Positions 8,000-15,180 of a stretch of DNA of 64,000 bases are shown piece after piece. This DNA is from JAICSD01 sp963836665 (GTDB taxonomy: Bacteria > Acidobacteriota > Vicinamibacteria > Vicinamibacterales > 2-12-FULL-66-21): contig CAWIKL010000001.1 of the NCBI GenBank assembly GCA_963836665.1, positions 2,852,001-2,916,000 on the forward strand, written 5' to 3'. Each line of letters opens with the position of its first letter. Position 1 is the first letter of the stretch. The notes below the pieces were generated by a model. It was not told where the DNA came from and did no database searches. It saw nothing but the letters and a program-made list of their open reading frames with translations. A program made the translations under genes and the position numbers.

Positions 8000-8446
8000 T
8001 CAGGTCCCTTTTTTGCCGGCCCGCGCCGGTCGGCTGTTCTCATTGTCGTCTTTCACCCGATGCTGGTCCAGCAGACGGCGGATCTCGGCGACCAGCGCGT
8101 CGGGCAGGCACGGTTTGGTGACGAATGCGTCGCATCCCGCCTCGCGGGCGCCGTCGGCGTGCCCCGCCAGAGCGTGACCCGTGAGCGCGACGACGGGGAT
8201 GTGCCGCGTCCGTGCGTCGGCTTTGAGCCGCCGCGTCGCCTCCCAGCCGTCCATCCGCGGCAGGGCCAGGTCCATCAACACGATATCGGGCAGCAGTTCC
8301 GTCGTCTTCTCGACGGCTTCGAGGCCGTTGGACGCCTCGGCGACGTCGAAGCCCGAGAATTGCAGGTAGGCGGCGTACATCTCGCGCGCGTCCTGGTAGT
8401 CCTCGACGACGAGCACGAGCTGACGGTCCCGCTTCCTGGCGCTCAT
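8000..8446 (-). CDS. CheY-like response regulator in the gvp operon
   Basis: A single-domain receiver of 148 residues. The acidic pocket is in 'LVVEDYQDA', the phospho-acceptor Asp is at about 59 in 'IVLMDLALPRMDGW', the switch Thr is in 'VVALTGHAL', and the conserved Lys is in 'FVTKPC'. There is no DNA-binding or enzymatic output domain; the C-terminal 25 residues are a charged tail. It would be phosphorylated by the adjacent kinase, whose gene overlaps its start by four bases (ATGA). Because it has no output domain it must act by protein contact, possibly with a partner elsewhere. Its place between gvpA and gvpL suggests a role in vesicle assembly or its control. Confidence 0.93.
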   Translation of the reverse strand: MSARKRDRQLVLVVEDYQDAREMYAAYLQFSGFDVAEASNGLEAVEKTTELLPDIVLMDLALPRMDGWEATRRLKADARTRHIPVVALTGHALAGHADGAREAGCDAFVTKPCLPDALVAEIRRLLDQHRVKDDNENSRPARAGKKGT

Positions 8447-10572
8447 CGCCGCTTCGCTCTCGCCGGCAGGCGCAGCGTGAACGTCGAGCCCTTGCCGACC
8501 ACGCTCTGCAGCTCGATCGAGCCGCCAAGGATGTGCGCGAGCCGGCGGCAGATCGATAGGCCGAGACCGGTCCCGCCGTAGCCGCGCGCCGGCGAAGAAT
8601 CGAGCTGGCGGAAGTCTTCGAAGACCTTCGCCTGGTCGTCGGCGGGGATCCCAACGCCCGTGTCCTTCACCGCGATGTCGACCAGCCTCAGGCGCCCGTC
8701 GTAGATTGCCGTCATCGTCACCGAACCGGATGGCGTGAACTTGAGCGCGTTGCTCAGCAAGTTGAGGACGATTTGCTTCACCTTCTGGCGATCCGTCTTC
8801 AGCGCCGGCACGCTGCCGCGCACCTTGGTCGTGACGGCGAGGTTCGAACGCTTGATGATCGGCTCGAGTTCGGCCTGGACTTCCTCGAACAGCTCGCCGA
8901 CGCCGAAGGTGGCCGCGTTGAGCGGCATGCGACCGGCTTCGATGCGGGTGATGTCGAGGATGTCGTTGATCAGCGCGAGCAGATGGCGGGAATTCGAGTC
9001 GATCCGGGTCAGGCTCTTCCGCTGCGGCTCGGTGACCTGGCCGGTGACGTTGTTCAGCAGCATGTGCGTGTAGCCGAGGATGGCGTTGAGCGGCGTCCTG
9101 AACTCGTGCGACATGTTGGCAAGGAATTGCGATTTGAGCGCCGAGGCCTGCTCGAGCGCGATGTGCTGGCGGCGGAGCAGCTCGTTCTGTTCGGCCAGTT
9201 CAGCGGTCGCCTCCTGGACCTTGCGTTCCAGTTCGACCGACGCCTGCTTCAGCTGTTCGTAGAGACGCGCTTTCTCGATGGCTTCCGTCAGGTCGTGCAG
9301 GATGGTGACGACCCACATCAGCTCGCCCTGCTCCGACAGGATCGTCCCGGCCAGCGCTTCGACGGGCAGGGGACGACCGGTGACGGGATCGGCGAGCTGG
9401 ATTTCACCGCGGTAGCGCTGCTCGCCCGACCGCGTCAGCACGTTCGAAACGAATGAGGTCAGGTTGGCGCCGTTGGCGCGCACCCGCCGCAACGCCGATT
9501 CGTCGTCGATGCCCGGTGCGTTGAACAGCCGTTCCGCCGGCGTGTTCATCAGGACGATGTCCCCTTCCTGGTCCGTGACCAGGATGGGATCGGCGACCGA
9601 GTCGATGATCAGGTCGAGACGATGGCGCTCGTCGCGCACTTCCGCCTGCGCGACGCGCAACGTGCGGTAGCTTTCCTCGATCTCCTCCTTGGCCCGCGCG
9701 AGATCGGTCACGTTGCGCAGGATCGAGACAACGTAGGTGCCCTGGCGCTCGTCCTTGGCGCGCGAACTGAGAAGCTCGAAGAGCAGGTCCGACCCCTCGA
9801 GCGGATCGACGAGCAGCAGCTCGCGGCGCGACAGCTCGCTCATGCCGACCGCGCTCGTCGAGAGCGCCGCCGAGAACAGCATGTTGTTCAGCCCGGCGGC
9901 GCGGCGCCAGCCTTCGCTCGCTTCTTCGGGCGCAGCGAACAGCTTCTCGGCGTGGCTGTTGGCGATGATCAGCTTGCCTTCGGTGTCGGTCAGCAGGATC
10001 GGGTCGGTGACGGCGTTGATGATGCTGTAGAGCAGCATCCGCTCCTGGCCGAAGCGCGTCTCGGCGAGCAGCTGGCGCCCGAGCAGCCGTGACACCTGTT
10101 TGCCGAGCGTGCGGCCGATCCACGCCGTCTCGGGGTCGAGCTGCGCTTCTGGACCGGCGACGAGGAGCAGCCCCATCGCCAGCTCCTGCGCGTCGGCGCG
10201 CAACGGGATCACGTGAAAGGCGCGCGACGCGAGCGGACCGCGATGGTGCGGCGGCAGATCGTCGATGTAGTCGGGACCCGGGGCGTGCAGGGCCTCGATC
10301 AGCGGGTGGCTGACGTCGTCGCGGCTCAGCGAGAAGTCCATGATCGCACCGGCCGAGATGCCGTACTCGGCGACGAGCAGCATCTCGTTGGCCTGCCCCT
10401 CGGCCACGAGTACGGCCGCTTCGCTGATCGGGGCGTGCGCGACCAGCCAGTCGACCGCCCGGCGCGCGGACTCCTGCACGTCGATACTGGTCAGCAGAAA
10501 CTCGACGAACGCGAGTTTCGCCTCCGGCTCGACCGCAGGACCTGGCGCCACCGGCGCAGCCGCGCGTGACAC
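8443..10572 (-). CDS. Soluble GAF/PAS sensor histidine kinase in the gvp operon
   Basis: A 709-residue kinase without obvious membrane segments. Domains in order: GAF-like region (about 20-165), PAS 1 (180-295), PAS 2 (320-440), a coiled-coil linker (440-480), and a HisKA domain with the phospho-acceptor His near 489 in 'ANMSHEFRTPLNAILGY'. The HATPase domain follows, with 'NLLSNALKF', 'DTGVGIP' and 'GTGLGLSI'. The GTG start lies six bases after the gvpA stop, and the stop overlaps the response-regulator start. The kinase probably senses a cytoplasmic cue through GAF or PAS ligands; the cue cannot be read from the sequence. A kinase inside a gvp operon is unusual. Confidence 0.93.
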   Translation of the reverse strand: MSRAAAPVAPGPAVEPEAKLAFVEFLLTSIDVQESARRAVDWLVAHAPISEAAVLVAEGQANEMLLVAEYGISAGAIMDFSLSRDDVSHPLIEALHAPGPDYIDDLPPHHRGPLASRAFHVIPLRADAQELAMGLLLVAGPEAQLDPETAWIGRTLGKQVSRLLGRQLLAETRFGQERMLLYSIINAVTDPILLTDTEGKLIIANSHAEKLFAAPEEASEGWRRAAGLNNMLFSAALSTSAVGMSELSRRELLLVDPLEGSDLLFELLSSRAKDERQGTYVVSILRNVTDLARAKEEIEESYRTLRVAQAEVRDERHRLDLIIDSVADPILVTDQEGDIVLMNTPAERLFNAPGIDDESALRRVRANGANLTSFVSNVLTRSGEQRYRGEIQLADPVTGRPLPVEALAGTILSEQGELMWVVTILHDLTEAIEKARLYEQLKQASVELERKVQEATAELAEQNELLRRQHIALEQASALKSQFLANMSHEFRTPLNAILGYTHMLLNNVTGQVTEPQRKSLTRIDSNSRHLLALINDILDITRIEAGRMPLNAATFGVGELFEEVQAELEPIIKRSNLAVTTKVRGSVPALKTDRQKVKQIVLNLLSNALKFTPSGSVTMTAIYDGRLRLVDIAVKDTGVGIPADDQAKVFEDFRQLDSSPARGYGGTGLGLSICRRLAHILGGSIELQSVVGKGSTFTLRLPARAKRR

Positions 10573-10578
10573 GTTCGC

Positions 10579-10908
10579 TTAGCCCTCGCCGCTGGTGCGA
10601 CGGCGCCTGCCGCGGCCGCCGGCCTTCGAGGCGGCGAGCTCGGCCCGCAGCGCCGCGTTCTCGGCGACGACATCCTGATGCGACGGCAGTTCCGCCGCCG
10701 GCCTGGACACCGGCGCGACCTGGCCGACCGCCTCTGAATACTTCAAATAAGTATCGATGGACGCCACGACGACACGCGCTTCGACCGTGATCAGGTCGAT
10801 GCCAACGAGCGAGACGCGCACCCACGCGTCGATGACGATACCCTTGTCGAGCACGCGATCCAGAACGTCGATAAGACTCGTACCGCCCGCAGCGCGTTCA
10901 ACTGCCAT
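10579..10908 (-). CDS. gvpA: Gas vesicle major shell protein GvpA, with C-terminal extension
   Basis: A 109-residue protein. Residues 1-62 are almost textbook GvpA: 'SLIDVLDRVLDKGIVIDAW', then 'VRVSLVGIDLITVEARVVVAS' and 'TYLKYSEAVG'. GvpA forms the ribbed gas-permeable shell. Standard GvpA is about 70-75 residues. Here about 45 extra residues follow, including a short helical heptad-like stretch ('VAENAALRAELAAS') and a basic end ('GGRGRRRR'). The start ATG lies 32 bases after the upstream GvpJ-like gene. Whether the tail faces the cytoplasm or is removed is not known. The high similarity of the core supports a functional shell protein. Confidence 0.95.
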   Translation of the reverse strand: MAVERAAGGTSLIDVLDRVLDKGIVIDAWVRVSLVGIDLITVEARVVVASIDTYLKYSEAVGQVAPVSRPAAELPSHQDVVAENAALRAELAASKAGGRGRRRRTSGEG

Positions 10909-10940
10909 GCTGTGCTCCTGTGCCTCCGGTAGTCAGCGTG

Positions 10941-11282
10941 TCAACGACGGCGCCGCCCGGCCGCTTTGTTCTGCTTTGCCTGCGCGCCCGCCAGCGCGTC
11001 GACCCGTTCCTGCAGCCCGCGGATTTGCGCGCGCAGATTCTCGTGTTCCGCGGCGCCCGTCGCGCCAGGCGACAGGTCGCGATCGTAGCGCCACCAATCG
11101 AGCCCGATTTCCTGCGCCTTGTCGAGCGAGCAGACGAGCAGCCTGATGCGGATGGTCAGGAGTTCGACTTCGGCGAGCGAGACCTTGATGTCGCCGGCGA
11201 TGACCAGCCCCTTGTCGAGGACGCGGTCGAGCACGTCCACCAGACCGGTGCTCCTGTGTGCGCCTGGCAGCTCGAGAGCCAT
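10941..11282 (-). CDS. gvpJ: Gas vesicle protein GvpJ-like
   Basis: A 113-residue GvpA-family protein with the features of GvpJ: 'VDVLDRVLDKGLVIAGDIKVSL', 'VELLTIRIRLLV' and 'EIGLDWW'. GvpJ proteins are minor shell components thought to shape or seed the vesicle tips. A C-terminal extension (from about residue 75) contains a likely coiled coil ('ENLRAQIRGLQERVDAL') and a basic end (AAGRRRR), like its GvpA neighbour. It is the first gene of the operon; its ATG lies nine bases after a TATAGT -10 element, with no Shine-Dalgarno sequence, so the message may be nearly leaderless. Confidence 0.9.
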   Translation of the reverse strand: MALELPGAHRSTGLVDVLDRVLDKGLVIAGDIKVSLAEVELLTIRIRLLVCSLDKAQEIGLDWWRYDRDLSPGATGAAEHENLRAQIRGLQERVDALAGAQAKQNKAAGRRRR

Positions 11283-11320
11283 GAGGTTGGGACTATATCC
11301 TGAGGTTGGGTATCAGGCAA
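11282..11320 (-). promoter_or_regulatory. Promoter of the gas-vesicle operon with flanking direct repeat
   Basis: On the minus strand, a -35-like TTGCCT (11320-11315) and a -10-like TATAGT (11297-11292) are separated by exactly 17 bases. A perfect 10-base direct repeat (CCCAACCTCA) lies at 11310-11301 and 11291-11282, leaving the -10 box inside the nine-base spacer. The second copy ends on the A of the gvpJ start codon. The repeat period of 19 bases would place two copies on roughly the same DNA face, as for a dimeric regulator. Transcription would start about three bases before the ATG. The promoter match is strong; the operator role is inferred. Confidence 0.6.
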
Positions 11321-11338
11321 CGCCAGCAGCGGGGCGGA

Positions 11339-12883
11339 TCACGGCTGAGCTTGCCGCAAATCGCGCTTGAGCACCTTGCCGCTGGCGGTCATCGGCAGCG
11401 TGTCGCGAAACTCGACCAGGCGCGGATACTTGTAACCGGCCATCTGCTCCCGCGCCCAGGCAATCAACGCTTCGCCGCTCAGTTCCTGACCAGCCCTGAG
11501 CACGATGAACGCCTTCACTTCCTCTCCGAGACGCTCGTCCGGCACCCCGACGACAGCTGCGAGCGCTACCGCGGGGTGCGTCAGCAGGGTGTCTTCGATC
11601 TCGCGCGGGTAGACGTTGAAGCCACCGCGCAGGATCATGTCCTTCTTGCGATCCACGATCGAGAGATAGCCGTCGGCGTCGATCTGGCCGATGTCGCCGG
11701 TGCGGAACCAGCCACCGCGCTTGGCCTCCGCGGTTGCGTCGGGATTTTCGTAATAACCCTTCATCACGTTCGGCCCGCGGACGACGACCTCGCCGCGTTC
11801 GCCGGTGGGGACAGCGCGATCGTGCTCGTCGAAGCAGCGCACGTCCACGCCGAAGACGGGAAGCCCCACGGTGCCGGGCTTCGACGGGCGCTGCAATTGA
11901 TTGAAGGCGACGACGGGTGCGGTCTCCGACAGCCCGTAGCCCTCGAGGATGCGCACGCGGAACACCTCTTCGAACTCACGCAACACGCCCAGCGGCATCG
12001 GCGCCCCGCCCGAGACACACAACCGCAGCGACGCGGCGGCGGCGCTCAGGTCCGCGTCTGCGGCCTTCGCGTACTGCAGCAGCGCCCAGTACATCGTCGG
12101 CACGCCAACCCACAGCCCGACCCGCTCACGGGCGAACGCGTCGAGCACGGCGCCGGGCTCGAAGCGCGGCAGCAAAACGAGACGGAAGCCACCGTAGAGC
12201 CCCGCGTTCATCTGCGTCGTCTGCGCCGTGGAGTGGAAGAGAGGCAGGCTGATCAGGACGGACTGCTGTCCCCCTTCAAGGTCGACGCCGTCGAAAGCCG
12301 GACGGAACATGTCGAACGACGTGACGGCGTTGCCGACCATGTTGGCGTGCGTCAGCTCCGCTCCTTTTGGCCGGCCCGTCGTGCCCGACGTGTAGAGGAT
12401 CACCGCCGTGTCGTGCGGCTCGCGCCGCGGCGGGTGGAAGGCGGGATCGTCGCGCATCAGCGACGGGAGATCGCGCGGCATCAGGAACACGCGCGGCGTC
12501 TCGGCATCGGCCGCCGCCGCCGTGCAGGCCGCTCCGATCGGCAGCTCGGGCGTCCCTTCGAAGGCGAGAATCGCCGTGGCGTGGCTGTCGCGTAAGTGAT
12601 AGGCAATCTCGCGCGGCTTGAGCAGCACGTTGATCGGCACGACGGCGGCGCCGGCCTTGAGGATGCCGAAGTAGGCGATCGGAAAGAACGGCAGGTTCGG
12701 GCAACACAGCGCGACGTGGTCACCGGCGCGGATACCCGCCGCGTGCAAGCCAGCCGCGATCTGGTTGGCCTGCGCGTCCAGCCGCGCGTAGCTCAACTGC
12801 TGATTGCCGAACGTGACGGCAATTCGTTCCGGAGTCAGGCGCGCCGGGTGCTCGAGTACGGATGCCAGGTTCAATGTCGCCAC
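11339..12883 (-). CDS. AMP-dependent acyl-CoA synthetase
   Basis: A 514-residue member of the acyl-adenylate-forming family, which activates carboxylic acids to acyl-CoA through an acyl-AMP. The P-loop-like 'YTSGTTGRPKGAELTH' is at about 165-180. The adenylate-binding 'GYGLSETAP' and the hinge 'GWFRTGDIGQIDADGYLSIVDR' are present. The catalytic lysine is in 'MTASGKVLKRDLR' at the C-terminus. No membrane segment is present. The length and motifs fit medium/long-chain fatty-acid CoA ligases, but the substrate cannot be fixed. The GTG start is 60 bases after gnd on the same strand, so co-transcription with the pentose-phosphate genes is possible. Confidence 0.9.
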   Translation of the reverse strand: MATLNLASVLEHPARLTPERIAVTFGNQQLSYARLDAQANQIAAGLHAAGIRAGDHVALCCPNLPFFPIAYFGILKAGAAVVPINVLLKPREIAYHLRDSHATAILAFEGTPELPIGAACTAAAADAETPRVFLMPRDLPSLMRDDPAFHPPRREPHDTAVILYTSGTTGRPKGAELTHANMVGNAVTSFDMFRPAFDGVDLEGGQQSVLISLPLFHSTAQTTQMNAGLYGGFRLVLLPRFEPGAVLDAFARERVGLWVGVPTMYWALLQYAKAADADLSAAAASLRLCVSGGAPMPLGVLREFEEVFRVRILEGYGLSETAPVVAFNQLQRPSKPGTVGLPVFGVDVRCFDEHDRAVPTGERGEVVVRGPNVMKGYYENPDATAEAKRGGWFRTGDIGQIDADGYLSIVDRKKDMILRGGFNVYPREIEDTLLTHPAVALAAVVGVPDERLGEEVKAFIVLRAGQELSGEALIAWAREQMAGYKYPRLVEFRDTLPMTASGKVLKRDLRQAQP

Positions 12884-12943
12884 AGCCAGATCGCAGGAAG
12901 GTCAGGGAGATCAGGAGAAACGGTTCATCGACGGACAGAATGA

Positions 12944-14368
12944 TTACTCCCCTTTGAGTCCCCACTCGAAGTGGATAAACCCGGGTTTCTCCACCCGCTC
13001 GAAGGTATGCGCGCCAAATGCGTCGCGCTGCGCCTGCGTGAGGTTCTGCGGCAGGCGCGCGGTGCGGTAGCTGTCGAAGTAGGCCAGGCTCGCGCTGAGG
13101 GCGGGAACCGGAATACCGGCGGCGGCCGCGGCGGCCGTGACACGGCGCCAGCCGGGCGCGGCGCGCTGCATGTCGGCAGCGATCGCCGGATCGACGAGCA
13201 GGTTCGCGGGCGCCTTGCCGGGCGCGAACGCCTGGCGCACTTCGTCGAGGAGCCGTGCCCGGATGATGCAGCCGCCCTTCCAGATACGCGCCATTTCGGC
13301 CAGATCGATCGTCCACTTGTATTCTGCCGCGCCGGCGGCGATGAGCGCCATGCCCTGCGCGTAGCTGCAGATGCGCGCGGCATAGAGCGCGTCGCGGAGG
13401 TCGTCCTGCCAGCGGCCGCGATCCGCCGCGGCGAATGGCGCGCCTGTGTCGGTCGCGGTGAATACCCTGCTCGCGGCGACGCGCTGCTCTTTCAGGCTCG
13501 AGAGCACGCGGCCATCAAGCGCGGCGCCGATCGTGGGCACCGCCACGGCGAGATCGAGCGCGACCTGGGCCGTCCACTTGCCAGTGCCCTTCTGCCCGGC
13601 CTTGTCCTGGATGACGTCGACCATCGGCTGCTTAGTCTGCGGATCGATCACCGAACAGACGTGTGCGGTCAGCTCGACGAGGAACGACTCGAGGATTCCG
13701 GTGTTCCACCCTCCGAAGACCGTGCCCGCGTCGGGCGTCGACAGGCCGAGGCCACGGTGGAGCACGTCGTAGGTCTCGGCGATGAGCTGCATGTCGCCGT
13801 ACTCGATGCCGTTGTGCACCATCTTGACGAAGTGGCCGGCGCCGTCGCTGCCCACGTGTGTCACGCACGGACCGGCTTCCGTCGTGGCGGCGATCGCCTC
13901 GAGCACGTCGCGGATGCGGCTCCAGGCATCGGGCGATCCGCCCGGCATCAGCGAGGGACCGCGGCGGGCGCCTTCCTCCCCTCCCGAGACGCCGCAGCCG
14001 ACGAAGTTCAGCCCTTTGCCGCGCAGCGCCGCCTCGCGCCGCCGCGTGTCCTGGAACCACGAGTTGCCACCGTCGATCAGGATGTCACCCGACTCGAGCA
14101 GCGGCGCAAGCTGCTCGATCATCTGATCAACAGGAGCGCCGGCCGGGATGAGCATCATGATCCGGCGCGGCCGCTCGAGCGCCTTGACCAGGTCCGGCAG
14201 CGTTCGGGCGCCGGTGAACTTCGTTCCGGGATGATCGGCGAGGAACTTGTCGATCCAGTCCGTCTCGAGGTTCCACACCGCCACGGGGAACCCGTGTTCT
14301 TCGATGTTGAGCGCGAGGTTGCGCCCCATCGTGCCGAGGCCGACCATTGCAAACGTGCTCTGACTCAT
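12944..14368 (-). CDS. gnd: 6-phosphogluconate dehydrogenase (decarboxylating)
   Basis: A 474-residue enzyme, the normal length for the long-form NADP-dependent Gnd. It has the Rossmann fingerprint 'VGLGTMGRNLALNI', 'DGGNSWF', the catalytic region 'GCGVSGGEEGARRGPSLMPGG', and the Lys/Asn pair in 'KMVHNGIEYGDMQ'. The C-domain signature 'QDKAGQKGTGKWT' follows. It oxidises 6-phosphogluconate to ribulose 5-phosphate and CO2 in the cytoplasm. Its ATG overlaps the opcA stop by four bases, so it is the third gene of a zwf-opcA-gnd unit. Confidence 0.97.
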   Translation of the reverse strand: MSQSTFAMVGLGTMGRNLALNIEEHGFPVAVWNLETDWIDKFLADHPGTKFTGARTLPDLVKALERPRRIMMLIPAGAPVDQMIEQLAPLLESGDILIDGGNSWFQDTRRREAALRGKGLNFVGCGVSGGEEGARRGPSLMPGGSPDAWSRIRDVLEAIAATTEAGPCVTHVGSDGAGHFVKMVHNGIEYGDMQLIAETYDVLHRGLGLSTPDAGTVFGGWNTGILESFLVELTAHVCSVIDPQTKQPMVDVIQDKAGQKGTGKWTAQVALDLAVAVPTIGAALDGRVLSSLKEQRVAASRVFTATDTGAPFAAADRGRWQDDLRDALYAARICSYAQGMALIAAGAAEYKWTIDLAEMARIWKGGCIIRARLLDEVRQAFAPGKAPANLLVDPAIAADMQRAAPGWRRVTAAAAAAGIPVPALSASLAYFDSYRTARLPQNLTQAQRDAFGAHTFERVEKPGFIHFEWGLKGE

Positions 14369-15180
14369 GCGCCAATCTCCATGGCAGCGACGAGCGCGCG
14401 CTCGAACGCCGCATCGCGCGTGCGTACGCCAATCTCTTCGGCAAAACAGCTGGCCAGCGTGCCGTCTCCGAGCGGGACGATGCGCGCGCCGCCGGCGCCG
14501 TCCACTTCCGCATGCAGGCAGGTACCGTCGTCTTGCACGGCGAGTGTCAGCCCGGGCCCGCGTCCGCCCGACAGGCGGACCCGCGACAGCGGTGCGCGTC
14601 CGCGCTTATCGGCCGTGATCCGCACGGTGATGCGCGCCTCGGGCAGGCAGCAACGCAGCCAGCCGGCGAACAGGCGCGCCGCCGCCGGTTCCCCCGCCGC
14701 GATCTCGAGATCAGTATAGGATGCAGCCCCGCCGCGGACCTGCGGCAGATCGAACAGGTGCGCCAGCGCCGAGCGCCAACGCGTCAGCGCGCTCCAGTGC
14801 AGATCGGTCAACGCCGTCTCGTCGAACAGTCCCGGGACGTGTGGCCACATGGCGTCGGCGGGATCAGTGTCGAGCACGAGCCGGTCGGCCAAATGCGCGA
14901 GCCGCTGGAGCGCCGACGCCGAGCCGCCGCGCCACCAGACGACAGCCGGCAGGCTCGAGAGGCGCAGCCACGCCACGGCGTTGTCGATATATTCCGGGGA
15001 CAGTCCGTCGAGCCGGATCGTCGTGTCCCGTTCGTCTGCCGACGTCTCGGTCTGGGTCCCCGCCGAGATCAGCACGCGGCGCACCCCGCCGCGATCGCTG
15101 AGCGCGTCGAGAGCGCCGGCCGCTTCGTCGATGCGTTCGCGGCTGCCAATCACGATCACCGTGGCAATCAACGCGTTCAC
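14365..15180 (-). CDS. opcA: Glucose-6-phosphate dehydrogenase assembly protein OpcA
   Basis: A protein of about 271 residues in the OpcA family, found next to zwf in cyanobacteria and actinobacteria, where it binds and activates or assembles glucose-6-phosphate dehydrogenase. The match rests on 'LPAVVWWRGG', 'DRLVLDT', 'DLHWSALTRWR' and position. The GTG at 15180 is preferred because it overlaps the zwf stop as GTGA; a longer frame begins at 15240 inside zwf. It lies between zwf and gnd, overlapping both by four bases, so its product is probably made in proportion to the dehydrogenase. Confidence 0.85.
   Translation of the reverse strand: MNALIATVIVIGSRERIDEAAGALDALSDRGGVRRVLISAGTQTETSADERDTTIRLDGLSPEYIDNAVAWLRLSSLPAVVWWRGGSASALQRLAHLADRLVLDTDPADAMWPHVPGLFDETALTDLHWSALTRWRSALAHLFDLPQVRGGAASYTDLEIAAGEPAAARLFAGWLRCCLPEARITVRITADKRGRAPLSRVRLSGGRGPGLTLAVQDDGTCLHAEVDGAGGARIVPLGDGTLASCFAEEIGVRTRDAAFERALVAAMEIGA

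Noticed and set aside
6275..8581. A 768-codon plus-strand frame
   Set aside because: It runs antisense through the ATPase, gvpG, gvpL and the response regulator, all of which have clear families.
12971..14719. A 582-codon plus-strand frame
   Set aside because: It is antisense to gnd and opcA, has no recognisable domain and is rich in Arg/His/Glu as expected from the opposite strand of GC-rich genes.
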